Source: DATBVX01 sp963695985 (GTDB lineage: Bacteria > Pseudomonadota > Gammaproteobacteria > Steroidobacterales > Steroidobacteraceae). From it: DNA of 64,000 nt. Numbering within the stretch: position 1 is the stretch's first letter; each line of letters starts with the position of its first letter. The position numbers were made by a program, and so were the translations under genes. This document shows positions 26,964 through 34,857 of this stretch, in pieces. The notes under the pieces are model-generated. The model was not told the DNA's origin. It ran no database searches and worked only from the letters and a program-made list of their open reading frames with translations. Location of the stretch: assembly GCA_963695985.1 (NCBI GenBank), contig CAVOIC010000010.1, forward strand, positions 116,226-180,225. The letters are read 5' to 3'.

Positions 26964-27422
26964 ATGAACTGGAAACTGATCATCGTAGGCGCGATTCTTT
27001 TCTATGTCGCCACCTTTGTCGTGTCTTTTGCGACTGGTCCACTGATTCACCAGGGAGTGCTGATGCCGATCTACCAGGCACACGCTCAGTTCTGGCGGCC
27101 GGAGCTCAACGAGACGCCGCCCAACATGGCCGCCCTCCTGCCTTACTGGATTACGACCGGCCTGATCGGCGCGCTGATCATCGCCGGGATCTACGGGCAT
27201 GTGCGTTCGGCGTTTACGGGTGCCGGTTGGCTGCGGGGTCTGAAATACGGTCTTGTGGTGTTCTTGTTCTCGTGCACCTTCAGCCTGGGCATGTCGGGCG
27301 CCTTCAACCTGCCCTCGACCATCTGGCTGTGGTGGGGTGTCGACTCGCTCGTCTCTTACCTGGTCGGGGGCGCGGTGCTGGGCTGGATCGCGGAGAAGGT
27401 CGCGCCGCAAGGCGCGCACTGA
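26964..27422 (+). CDS. Hypothetical membrane protein, four TM segments
   Basis: A 152-residue protein with four hydrophobic segments and a short periplasmic loop containing FWRPELNETPPNM. It begins MNWKLIIVGAILFYVATF. The pattern resembles small uncharacterised inner-membrane proteins (DUF1761-like), but I cannot name a family with confidence. It is divergent from the Ehr operon and convergent with rpiA. Nothing indicates its function. Confidence 0.75.
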   Translation: MNWKLIIVGAILFYVATFVVSFATGPLIHQGVLMPIYQAHAQFWRPELNETPPNMAALLPYWITTGLIGALIIAGIYGHVRSAFTGAGWLRGLKYGLVVFLFSCTFSLGMSGAFNLPSTIWLWWGVDSLVSYLVGGAVLGWIAEKVAPQGAH

Positions 27423-27457
27423 GACTGCGAAACGCTCGCGAATCGGGATTATCCCTG

Positions 27458-27487
27458 AGCCCGGGCTGCGCGCTGCAGTCCGGGCTT
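27458..27487. terminator. Weak terminator-like hairpin between convergent genes
   Basis: An inverted repeat AGCCCGG / CCGGGCT with a 15-base loop, between the stops of the membrane-protein gene and rpiA. There is no long T tract, so this is tentative. Confidence 0.4.
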
Positions 27488-27491
27488 CGGG

Positions 27492-28145
27492 TCAGATCTT
27501 TCTCACCCCGCCAGCCTCGCCGATCAGCAGTACGTCTGCGCCCCTGCGGGCGAATAATCCCACGGTCACCACGCCGGGTATCTGGTTGAGCTCGGTCTCG
27601 AGCGCCGGCGGGTCAAGGATGGTCAGGTGATGCACGTCGAGAATGTGATTGCCGTTGTCGGTGACGAAGCGCTCACGCCATACCGGCTGCCCACCCCTTC
27701 GAACCAGCTCCCGCGCTACGAAGCTGCGTGCCATCGGCACCACTTCAACGGGTAACGGGAAGCGGCCCAGTACATCGACCAGCTTGGAATCGTCGATGAT
27801 GCACACGAAACGCCGCGATGCAGCGGCGAGGATCTTCTCCCGCGTCAGTGCACCGCCACCGCCCTTGATGAGATGGCGGTGGATCGTGGCTTCATCGGCA
27901 CCGTCAACGTAGAGCTCGAGCGTGCCGACCGTGTTGAGGTCGAGTACCTCGATTCCCGTCGCCTTGAGGCGCGCGGTGGAAGCCTCGGAGCTCGACACGG
28001 CGCCGGCGAGGCGGCCGCGTATCCCGGCGAGCGCATCGATGAAGTGATTGACGGTCGAGCCGGTACCAACGCCGAGCACCATGCCGTCGGTGAGATAGTC
28101 GAGTGCCGCATGTGCGGCGCGCTTCTTGCGATCGTCAGGATGCAC
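27492..28145 (-). CDS. rpiA: Ribose-5-phosphate isomerase A
   Basis: A 217-residue RpiA interconverting ribose-5-phosphate and ribulose-5-phosphate. Motifs: VLGVGTGSTVNHFID near residue 25, SSEASTARLKATGIEVLDLN near 52, DGADEATIHRHLIKGGGGALTREKILA near 80 (catalytic Asp/Glu/Lys) and a C-terminal NQIPGVVTVGLFARRGADVLLIG. Length is standard. Confidence 0.96.
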   Translation of the reverse strand: MHPDDRKKRAAHAALDYLTDGMVLGVGTGSTVNHFIDALAGIRGRLAGAVSSSEASTARLKATGIEVLDLNTVGTLELYVDGADEATIHRHLIKGGGGALTREKILAAASRRFVCIIDDSKLVDVLGRFPLPVEVVPMARSFVARELVRRGGQPVWRERFVTDNGNHILDVHHLTILDPPALETELNQIPGVVTVGLFARRGADVLLIGEAGGVRKI

Positions 28146-28187
28146 GCGAGACAGGGATTACAGGGATTTTCTGGCTGCAGAGACAAC

Positions 28188-28209
28188 TGTGCCCGCTTGC
28201 GCGGGCACA
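28188..28209 (-). terminator. Strong hairpin downstream of the Lys/Ala peptide gene
   Basis: A perfect 9-bp inverted repeat (TGTGCCCGC, 4-base loop, GCGGGCACA). Read on the minus strand it is followed by AGTTGTCT, a weak T-containing stretch. It lies 80 bases after the stop of the peptide gene at 28291 and upstream of rpiA, so it probably ends that short transcript. Confidence 0.5.
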
Positions 28210-28290
28210 GTCATCGTATCGTGGATTCGAGAACGGGCGGCTGGCTGAATGCGTTCTCAGTTCCAACCGCCGTTCCGCATCCGAAGGGCC

Positions 28291-28353
28291 TTACTTTTTC
28301 TTCGCGGCCTTTCTCTTGGCCTTCTTCTTACCCTTCTTTGCTTTTGCTGCCAT
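28291..28353 (-). CDS. 20-residue Lys/Ala-rich peptide
   Basis: A very short ORF encoding a 20-residue peptide made only of Met, Ala, Lys, Arg and Gly: MAAKAKKGKKK then AKRKAAKKK. It is supported by a good ribosome site (GGAGA, about 7 bases before the ATG) and by a promoter with -35 TTGTCA and -10 TATACT just upstream, giving a leader of about 25 bases. The composition resembles the lysine/alanine tails of bacterial histone H1-like proteins, so nucleic-acid binding or neutralisation of DNA/RNA charge is conceivable. I cannot name a family. Confidence 0.6.
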   Translation of the reverse strand: MAAKAKKGKKKAKRKAAKKK

Positions 28354-28385
28354 GGTAGATCTCCGTGTCGGGTTAGTCCGGGTCG

Positions 28386-28413
28386 AGTATATACACGAAA
28401 AGAATATTGACAA
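28386..28413 (-). promoter_or_regulatory. Sigma-70-type promoter for the Lys/Ala peptide
   Basis: On the minus strand: -35 TTGTCA (28413-28408), a 16-base spacer and -10 TATACT (28391-28386). The expected start of transcription is about 25 bases before the ATG at 28353. The spacer is AT-rich, unlike the surrounding sequence. Confidence 0.6.
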
Positions 28414-28494
28414 GCAAGAGCGCGTGTGAATTTTCCCCGACGCGAGCGTCATGCATCACATCGATGCCGCGCTCTCTGAGCGTGCGAGCGCGAC

Positions 28495-28956
28495 TCACTC
28501 GAGCGTCAGAATGAAGTTCCAGCTACGCGCGCTCACCGGCATCACCGACAGGCGCGAGCCGCGCTTGAGCAGTTCGAAGTCGCTGAGCTTCGCGCGGGCA
28601 TGCGTGCGCAGCTCCTCGAGTGTGATCATTCGTTTCAGGCGCCGCACCAGGCGCACGTCGACCACATACCAGCGCGGCTGGGCGCGATCGCTCTCCGGAT
28701 CGTAGTGATCGTCTTTCGCGTCGAACGCGGTCGCATCAGGATAGGCCTCGCGCACCACCTCGACGATGCCGACGACTGCGGGAACCTCGCAACTAGAGTG
28801 ATAGAAGAGCGCCTGGTCGCCCTGCTTCATCTCGCGCAGGAAATTGCGGGCTTGATAGTTGCGCACGCCACTCCAGGCGGTGGTCTGATCGCGTTCCTTG
28901 GCGAGATGATCGATGCTGAACGAGCTCGGTTCGGACTTGAGCAGCCAGTAGTTCAT
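28495..28956 (-). CDS. EVE domain-containing protein
   Basis: A 153-residue EVE-domain (PUA-like, DUF55) protein. It starts MNYWLLKSEPSSFSIDHL, continues WSGVRNYQARNFLREMKQGDQALFYHSS and GIVEVVREAYPDATAFD, and ends near RGSRLSVMPVSARSWNFIL. EVE domains bind modified bases in DNA or RNA; the cellular target of this common proteobacterial form is not established. Its ATG overlaps the ygfA stop by four bases, so it is translated with the folate gene. Confidence 0.93.
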   Translation of the reverse strand: MNYWLLKSEPSSFSIDHLAKERDQTTAWSGVRNYQARNFLREMKQGDQALFYHSSCEVPAVVGIVEVVREAYPDATAFDAKDDHYDPESDRAQPRWYVVDVRLVRRLKRMITLEELRTHARAKLSDFELLKRGSRLSVMPVSARSWNFILTLE

Positions 28957-29564
28957 GTCTGCACCCCCGTGGCGCGACGCGGGAAGCGTATGACTCCCCG
29001 GTCGGTGATGACAGCGGTCAATGGCACGTCCCAATGGCGGGATGTCAGCTCGTCGACGCGCTGCCAGTAATAGCCGAGGCCGACGAGAGATGGCTTCGAC
29101 CACACCGCGCGCCGCCGCAAGTAAGCGAAAGCCCGATCGTAATAGCCGCCGCCGGTACCGAGGCGCTCACCGTGCGGTCCGAACGCGACGATCGGGACCA
29201 GCACGAGATCCAGCGAGCGACCGGAAACTGACCCATGTCGTGTGCGCGGTTCCAGAATGCCGACGCGATTGGCTCGCAGCGGCCCGACGAGCGCCGCGAA
29301 CCTCAGGTCACCGCGCCGAGGTTGGTCGATGACGGGCACAAACAGCTTGCAGCCGCGTCTGCGTGCGAGATCGATGAGGGGTTCGGTGTCAAGCTCGCCG
29401 CGCACCGAGAGATAGACGGCGATGCGCGAGCCGGGTCGCAGCACACCCGCGGCGGCGGCGGCATTGCGCGCCGCCACGCCCGCCGCGTAGCACTGCCGTG
29501 CCGTGAGGGCACGGCGCCGTTGCCGCACCGAGCGGCGCAGCTGCTCGCGGAATGGGTCCCTCAC
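28953..29564 (-). CDS. ygfA: 5-formyltetrahydrofolate cyclo-ligase
   Basis: A protein of about 203 residues that converts 5-formyl-THF to 5,10-methenyl-THF using ATP. Motifs: AVYLSVRGELDTEPLI near the substrate site and the ATP-binding LVPIVAFGPHGERLGTGGGYYDR. I prefer the GTG at 29564 (MRDPFREQLRRSV) because the longer frame to 29603 runs into the 6S RNA. In gammaproteobacteria ygfA classically follows ssrS (6S RNA) in one transcript, and that order is kept here: zapA, 6S RNA, ygfA, EVE gene. Confidence 0.93.
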   Translation of the reverse strand: MRDPFREQLRRSVRQRRRALTARQCYAAGVAARNAAAAAGVLRPGSRIAVYLSVRGELDTEPLIDLARRRGCKLFVPVIDQPRRGDLRFAALVGPLRANRVGILEPRTRHGSVSGRSLDLVLVPIVAFGPHGERLGTGGGYYDRAFAYLRRRAVWSKPSLVGLGYYWQRVDELTSRHWDVPLTAVITDRGVIRFPRRATGVQT

Positions 29565-29593
29565 GAGGAGTCTGACGACCTGCAGTTGTTGGG

Positions 29594-29790
29594 GTGGCGC
29601 CACCCGCCTGTGCCGTTAGTGACCGTTGCTCTCGAACCAGAGCAACAAGTGGGGCGACTGCGGACATTTAAGGCTTTCCGCACGAGGCGGACATGCACAA
29701 TGCTGTCTGCAAGCCATGGCCCCAAGGGTTTCAGAATTAGGGTCGAGAGGTATTCCCGGTCCCTATCGAACACCGCAGGCGGCGCCAAAC
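29594..29790 (-). ncRNA. ssrS: 6S RNA
   Basis: About 195 bases between zapA and ygfA, the classic place of 6S RNA. The minus strand has the pairing ends of the closing stem (GGCGCCGCCTG at the 5' end, CAGGC...GGCGCC at the 3' end), the 5' bubble strand near GTTCGATAGGGACC and the conserved 3' segment GAAAGCCTTAAATGTCCGCAG, similar to E. coli GAAGCCTTAAAACTGCGA. The RNA mimics an open promoter and binds sigma-70 RNA polymerase in stationary phase. The ends are approximate. Confidence 0.85.
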
Positions 29791-29811
29791 TTTTAAAGGC
29801 CCGTGGGGGCG

Positions 29812-30123
29812 CTAAAGATCGAGCTGTTTTCCCTTGCCGAGTACCGAATCGACGCGTTCCGTCAGCCGTCGCAGGCGGGCACCGAGCTCACCCGAGACAC
29901 TTTGCTCGCGACCCTTCTTCAGCAACTCGTTCGCCATGTTGAGAGCGGCCATCACTGCGATGCGGTCGAGCCCCACCACCTTGCCGCTGTCGCGGATCTC
30001 ACGCATCTTGCCGTTGAGGTACTCGGCGGAGTCGAGCAGATCCGCGCGCTCCTCGTGTCCGCAGGCGACAAAATATTCCTTCTCCAGTATCCGAACGCTG
30101 ACACGCGCCGGCTGTTCGCTCAT
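29812..30123 (-). CDS. zapA: Cell division protein ZapA
   Basis: A 103-residue ZapA that bundles FtsZ filaments at the division ring. The N-terminal part carries VSVRILEKEYFVACGHEERADLL, the middle the MREIRDSGKVVGLDRIAVMAALNMANELL signature (shown in part), and the end is coiled coil. Its start overlaps the stop of the ZapB-like gene by four bases, and 6S RNA lies directly downstream. Confidence 0.93.
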   Translation of the reverse strand: MSEQPARVSVRILEKEYFVACGHEERADLLDSAEYLNGKMREIRDSGKVVGLDRIAVMAALNMANELLKKGREQSVSGELGARLRRLTERVDSVLGKGKQLDL

Positions 30124-30353
30124 GTGCCGTGCTCCATCGCCTTGAGGCGACCAATCATGGCTTCGACCCGGGCACGAACCTGCTCGTTTTTTTGCAGCAG
30201 CGTGGCCCGCTCCGCAGTGAGCGCGTCCTGGCGCTGGCGCAGTGCGCGATTCTCGTCCTTCAGCTGGCCGACTGCGCCTACCAGGTCATCGATGCGCTTC
30301 TCGAGCCGCTTGAGCTCGGAGTCCACCGACACCTTGGGAGGCACATCAGCCAT
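30120..30353 (-). CDS. ZapB-like coiled-coil protein (TIGR02449 family)
   Basis: A 77-residue almost purely coiled-coil protein (heptads through LKRLEKRIDDLVGAVGQLKDEN and onward). Small proteins of this type (TIGR02449) are encoded just before zapA in many gammaproteobacteria and are thought to serve in the Z-ring, similarly to ZapB. The ATG at 30353 is used; the frame is open further, but that extension overlaps ygfB. It overlaps zapA by four bases. Confidence 0.88.
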   Translation of the reverse strand: MADVPPKVSVDSELKRLEKRIDDLVGAVGQLKDENRALRQRQDALTAERATLLQKNEQVRARVEAMIGRLKAMEHGT

Positions 30354-30467
30354 GCTGCAAATATAGAGCCCCCAGTTGACGCCGGTCAATCGAACGGTGT
30401 CCGCATTCTGTGAACTGCGTGTGGTGCGAGTGCTACCATTGAATGCCGGAGCGGAGGATCGCGATCG

Positions 30468-31025
30468 ATGTTGAGCGTCAGGTTCCCGGAGCTCGAGGAC
30501 ACCCTCGCCGAGACGGGCTCGCTGGCTGAAGCGGCCGAAGCGCATGGCAGCCTGTGTGGTGCGCTGTGTGCGGAGCCGCGGTTCTCCCTCGACAGCTGGC
30601 TGGACGAGTTGCTGCAGGATCCGGCGCAGGTGAGCGGCTGGCGCGGCGTGTTCGAGAGCGTCTACAGCGAGACACGCCAGGCGCTGGGCGGGGAAAGCCT
30701 GCAGTTCGAGCCGCTGCTGCCGGATGATGATGAGCCCTTGTCGGGTCGTACCCTGGCGCTCGCCTCGTGGTGCCAGGGATTCCTGTACGGGCTGGGGACG
30801 AGCGGGGTGCATTCAGTTGCGGAGCTGCCCGACGACGTCGGGGAGATTGTGCAGGACCTCACCGAGATCAGCCACGCGAGCCTCAGTACCGATGAACCCA
30901 CCGAGACGGACGAGCAGGCGTATGCCGAGCTGGTCGAGTTCGTGCGCGTCGGAGTGCAGCTGATCTACGATGAGCTCGAACCGCGGCGCACGGCCGCCCT
31001 GCCGGCACAGCAGCGGCTGCACTGA
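30468..31025 (+). CDS. ygfB: UPF0149 family protein YgfB
   Basis: A 185-residue YgfB (UPF0149) protein. Features are AEAHGSLCGALCAEP near residue 23, ASWCQGFLYGLGTSG near 100 and EYxELVEFVRVGVQLIYDE-like sequence near the end. In Pseudomonas aeruginosa YgfB modulates the alpA/ampDh3 lysis and beta-lactam response; its role here is unknown. It opens the conserved ygfB-pepP-ubiH-ubiI operon and faces the zapB-like/zapA genes. Confidence 0.92.
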   Translation: MLSVRFPELEDTLAETGSLAEAAEAHGSLCGALCAEPRFSLDSWLDELLQDPAQVSGWRGVFESVYSETRQALGGESLQFEPLLPDDDEPLSGRTLALASWCQGFLYGLGTSGVHSVAELPDDVGEIVQDLTEISHASLSTDEPTETDEQAYAELVEFVRVGVQLIYDELEPRRTAALPAQQRLH

Positions 31026-31031
31026 GCGCAC

Positions 31032-32339
31032 ATGAAGCGGGACGAGTTTGCACGCCGGCGGCGGCAGCTGATGCGCATGATGGGGCGGGACGCTATCGCC
31101 ATCCTGCCTGCTGCCCCGGTGCGCCATCGCAACAGCGACGTCGAATATGCCTATCGCCAGGACAGCGATTTCCATTACCTCACCGGATTTTCGGAGCCCG
31201 AAGCGGTTGCGGTACTGATCCCCGGGCGCGCCCAGGCCGAGTACGTCTTGTTCGTGCGTGATCGCGATGCATCGCGCGAGATTTGGGACGGCAGCCGCGC
31301 CGGCCCCGAGGGAGCGACGCGCGACTACGGTGCGGACGATGCGTTTCCGGTCGCCGACATCGACGAAATCCTGCCCGGACTGCTCGAGCATCGCAGTCGC
31401 GTCTATTACGCGATGGGTGTGCATCACGACTTCGATCAGCGGGTCGTGGGGTGGGTCAACAGTCTGCGCGCGCAGGGGCGCCAAGGCGCGCAGATGCCCC
31501 ACGAATTCGTGGCGCTCGATCACCTGCTGCACGACATGCGTCTGTTCAAGAGCCGCGGTGAGATCGAGACAATGCGGCGCGCGGCCCAAATCGCCACGCG
31601 CGCGCATGTGCGCGCGATGCGTTTCTGCCGACCCGGAATGATGGAGTACCAGGTGGAAGCCGAGATTCTCCACGAGTTCCACCGCCACCGCGCCGATATC
31701 TCGTACCTGCCGATCGTCGGCGGCGGGCGTAACGCCTGCGTCCTGCACTATCGCGCCAACGACTGCGAGCTGAAGGACGGGGATCTGCTCCTGATCGACG
31801 CCGGCTGTGAGCTCGATTGCTACGCTTCGGACGTCACGCGCACGTTCCCGGTGAATGGCCGTTACACGCCCGAGCAGCGTGCGATCTACGAAGTGGTGCT
31901 GCAGGCCCAGCGCGCCGCACTGGCGAAGATTCGCCCCGGCAACCACTGGAACGACCCGCACGACGCCGCGATACGCGCGATCACGCACGGACTGGTCAAG
32001 CTCGGGCTGCTGAAAGGCAAGGTGCCGTCACTGATTCGCAGCGAGGCGTATCGCCAGTACTTCATGCACCGCACCGGGCACTGGATCGGCATCGATGTGC
32101 ACGATGTCGGTGATTACAAGGTTGGCGGGCAATGGCGCGTGTTCGAGCCCGGCATGGCAATGACGGTCGAACCGGGAATCTACGTACCCGCCGGCAGCAA
32201 GGGCGCGGCGCGGCGCTGGTGGAACATCGGCGTGCGCATCGAGGACGATGTCGTAGTGACGCGCGAGGGCTGCGAGGTCCTCACACGCCAGTTGCCCAAG
32301 GATCCGGACGAGATCGAACGGCTGATGCAATCCGCGTGA
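31032..32339 (+). CDS. pepP: Xaa-Pro aminopeptidase (aminopeptidase P)
   Basis: A 435-residue metallopeptidase removing N-terminal residues before proline. The C-terminal pita-bread domain holds the dinuclear Mn site: the two Asp in LLIDAGCELDCYASDVTRT (about residues 256 and 267), His in GHWIGIDVHDVGD (about 350), Glu in MTVEPGIYVP and Glu in GVRIEDDVVVT. The N-terminal domain has the AMP_N form (RRRQLMRMMGRDAIAILPAAP). It starts 6 bases after ygfB. Confidence 0.96.
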   Translation: MKRDEFARRRRQLMRMMGRDAIAILPAAPVRHRNSDVEYAYRQDSDFHYLTGFSEPEAVAVLIPGRAQAEYVLFVRDRDASREIWDGSRAGPEGATRDYGADDAFPVADIDEILPGLLEHRSRVYYAMGVHHDFDQRVVGWVNSLRAQGRQGAQMPHEFVALDHLLHDMRLFKSRGEIETMRRAAQIATRAHVRAMRFCRPGMMEYQVEAEILHEFHRHRADISYLPIVGGGRNACVLHYRANDCELKDGDLLLIDAGCELDCYASDVTRTFPVNGRYTPEQRAIYEVVLQAQRAALAKIRPGNHWNDPHDAAIRAITHGLVKLGLLKGKVPSLIRSEAYRQYFMHRTGHWIGIDVHDVGDYKVGGQWRVFEPGMAMTVEPGIYVPAGSKGAARRWWNIGVRIEDDVVVTREGCEVLTRQLPKDPDEIERLMQSA

Positions 32340-32397
32340 GGAGCGCCATGTCCGGCAAACCACCAGCGATCGCTGACCGGCGGAACACGGCACGAAC

Positions 32398-33615
32398 ATG
32401 AGCGCGGACTCATTCGACGTTGCGATCGTCGGCGGCGGCATGGTCGGCGCCAGCCTGGCGGTTGCGCTGCGACCTCTGAATCTGCGTGTCGCGCTGATCG
32501 AGTCGGTGCCGATACAGTCCGATGCACAACCGAGCTTCGACGATCGCACCACTGCGCTATCCAACGGCAGCCGCCGGATTCTCGCCAGCATGGGCGCCTG
32601 GGAAGCGCTCGCGGGCGATGCCGCCCCCATTCGCCGCATTCATGTCTCCGACCAGGGGCGCTTTGGATTCGCGCGTATCGATGCGCGGGAGGAGGGCGTT
32701 GCCGCGTTGGGCTATGTCGCCGCCAACCGTGCGCTCGGTGGCGTCCTATGGCGCGAGCTGCAATCGAGCCGCGGCGTCGAGCTCCTGTGTCCGGCGCGGG
32801 TCGAGCAGGTTGAGGTGGGTTCGGACCACGTCGAGGTGCTGGTGGCGACGCCGGATGCGCAGCGCCGTCTGCAGGCGCGCCTGCTGGTCGCAGCCGATGG
32901 CGCTCAATCTGCGATTCGGCAGCACGCCGGCATTGCGGCCACATCGTGGGACTATGGACAGACGGCGATCATCACGAACGTTGCGACCCAACGCTTTCAC
33001 GATCATGTGGCTTACGAGCGGTTCACGCCGACGGGGCCGCTCGCTGTGTTGCCGCTGGTAGACGGCCGCTGCACGGTCGTGTGGACGCTCGCGCCGGAGC
33101 TCGCCGCAAGCACGCTCGAGCTCGGTGACCAGGCGTTTCTCGATGCTCTGCAGGTGAAATTCGGCTTTCGACTCGGCCGCTTGACCCGTGTCGGGCGACG
33201 CCACTCCTATCCGCTCGCGCTCACGCGGGCCGATGAACGCATTGGCGAGCGCCTCGTCATCATCGGCAATGCAGCGCAGGGTCTGCACCCGATCGCAGGA
33301 CAAGGCTTCAACCTGGGCTTGCGCGACGTCGCCGCGCTCGCGGAAGGAATTGCCGATGCGCGCCATGACCCGGGCGATCCGCAAGTGCTGCAGCGTTACG
33401 ACGAGTGGCGGCGCGCCGACCGGCGCAGCATCATCGCGTTTACCGATGGGCTGGTACGCTTATTTGGCAGCCCACTAGGGCCCGTCAAGGCACTGCGAGA
33501 CATGGGCCTGTTGCTCTTGGATGTGTTGCCGCCGGCGAAAAGCGCCCTGGCGCTCCTCAGCATGGGCGTCGCCGGGCGCCTGCCGAAGCTGTCGCGCGGG
33601 ATCTCGCTCTCATGA
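32398..33615 (+). CDS. ubiH: 2-octaprenyl-6-methoxyphenol hydroxylase
   Basis: A 405-residue FAD monooxygenase of the UbiH/UbiF/UbiI family, adding a ring hydroxyl in ubiquinone synthesis. It has the FAD motif VGGGMVGASLA (about residues 11-21), the RTTAL segment, the LLVAADGAQSAIR (DG) motif and the late LVIIGNAAQGLHPIAGQGFNLGLRDVAAL motif. Assignment to UbiH rather than UbiI follows from operon order (pepP-ubiH-ubiI). Its stop overlaps the ubiI start by four bases. Confidence 0.92.
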   Translation: MSADSFDVAIVGGGMVGASLAVALRPLNLRVALIESVPIQSDAQPSFDDRTTALSNGSRRILASMGAWEALAGDAAPIRRIHVSDQGRFGFARIDAREEGVAALGYVAANRALGGVLWRELQSSRGVELLCPARVEQVEVGSDHVEVLVATPDAQRRLQARLLVAADGAQSAIRQHAGIAATSWDYGQTAIITNVATQRFHDHVAYERFTPTGPLAVLPLVDGRCTVVWTLAPELAASTLELGDQAFLDALQVKFGFRLGRLTRVGRRHSYPLALTRADERIGERLVIIGNAAQGLHPIAGQGFNLGLRDVAALAEGIADARHDPGDPQVLQRYDEWRRADRRSIIAFTDGLVRLFGSPLGPVKALRDMGLLLLDVLPPAKSALALLSMGVAGRLPKLSRGISLS

Positions 33616-34844
33616 AGGCGCCGAGCGGAGTCATCATTCTCGGCGGCGGTATGACGGGCGCATGTCTCGCGAGTCTTCTCGCCCGCCGCAGCCGCGGCGC
33701 GCTTGCGCCGATCACGTTGATCGAAGCACGTCTGCCGGCGCGCCCCGAGCCGGGTGAAGAGGTGGATCTGCGCGTCTCGGCCATCTCGCGCGCGACGCGG
33801 CGCATTCTGGCGGCGTGCGGGGCCTGGGAGCGTCTCGCTCAGGGTCGGATCTGCGCCTACGAGCGCATGGTGGTCTGGGACGAGGCGGGGCAGCCGGGGG
33901 CGGCCGGATCGATCGAGTTTGATTGCGCCGAGATCGGCCAGCCGAATCTCGGCCACATCGTCGAGAACCGTCGCCTGCAATGGGAGCTGCTCAAGGAAGC
34001 CCAGACAGCAGGAGTCCGGGTGGTTCAGGCGCGAGCAGCGGGCCTCTCGAGCACCACGGATGCGATCACCGTGGAGCTCGAGGATGGCGCACGCGTGACA
34101 AGCCGCCTCGCAGTGGCTGCGGACGGCGCTGACTCGCCGGCGCGTAAATTGATGGGCGTGGCGGTGCGCGAGGCCGATGCGCACCAGCGTGCCATCGTGT
34201 GCCACGTGCGTACCGAACGTCCGCATGAGCACACCGCGTGGCAGCGCTTCCTGCACAGCGGGCCGATCGCGCTGCTGCCGTTGCAGGATGGGCGCTGCTC
34301 GATCGTGTGGACGACGACACCTGAGCACGCCCTGGCGCTCGCCGCACAGCCGGAAGAGGAATTCTGCCGCGCGGTCGAACAGGCGACTGACTTCGTCCTG
34401 GGGCGCGTCACCGCCGCAAGCGCGCGGGCCCACTTTGCGCTGCGCAGCGTACATGCAGAGCATTACGTGCTGCCTCGGTTTGCTCTGGTCGGCGACGCCG
34501 CGCACGCGGTTCACCCGCTCGCCGGGCAAGGTGTCAACCTGGGATTCCTCGATTGTGCGGCACTGGCCGAGACCATCGAGGGTGCGCACGCGGCCGATGC
34601 GGATCCGGGCGAGCTGCGCTTGCTGCGCCGCTACGAGCGCTGGCGCAAGGGTGAAAACCTGCTCATGCTCAACGCTCTCGACGGGCTGAATGGCCTTTTT
34701 TCCAACGACAACACTTTACTCGGGAATGTGCGGCGCGTCGGGCTCTCGGTGGTCAATCGTGTGCGCCCGGCGAAGGCTCTCTTCATGCGTCGAGCCCTGG
34801 GATTAACGGGCGATCTGCCGCAGATCGCCCTGATGGACGGTTGA
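33612..34844 (+). CDS. ubiI: UbiH/UbiF/VisC family FAD-dependent hydroxylase (UbiI position)
   Basis: A 410-residue paralog of the preceding gene. It has the FAD motif LGGGMTGACLASLLA near residue 9, VSAISRATRRIL, LAVAADGADSPARKLMG and VGDAAHAVHPLAGQGVNLGFLDCAALAE. In E. coli the gene in this position (visC/ubiI) makes the C5 hydroxylase. The frame is open upstream inside ubiH, but ATG 33612 gives the normal N-terminus and a 4-base overlap with the ubiH stop. Functional assignment among UbiH paralogs is by context. Confidence 0.9.
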   Translation: MKAPSGVIILGGGMTGACLASLLARRSRGALAPITLIEARLPARPEPGEEVDLRVSAISRATRRILAACGAWERLAQGRICAYERMVVWDEAGQPGAAGSIEFDCAEIGQPNLGHIVENRRLQWELLKEAQTAGVRVVQARAAGLSSTTDAITVELEDGARVTSRLAVAADGADSPARKLMGVAVREADAHQRAIVCHVRTERPHEHTAWQRFLHSGPIALLPLQDGRCSIVWTTTPEHALALAAQPEEEFCRAVEQATDFVLGRVTAASARAHFALRSVHAEHYVLPRFALVGDAAHAVHPLAGQGVNLGFLDCAALAETIEGAHAADADPGELRLLRRYERWRKGENLLMLNALDGLNGLFSNDNTLLGNVRRVGLSVVNRVRPAKALFMRRALGLTGDLPQIALMDG

Positions 34845-34857
34845 GCGGAGCACAAGC

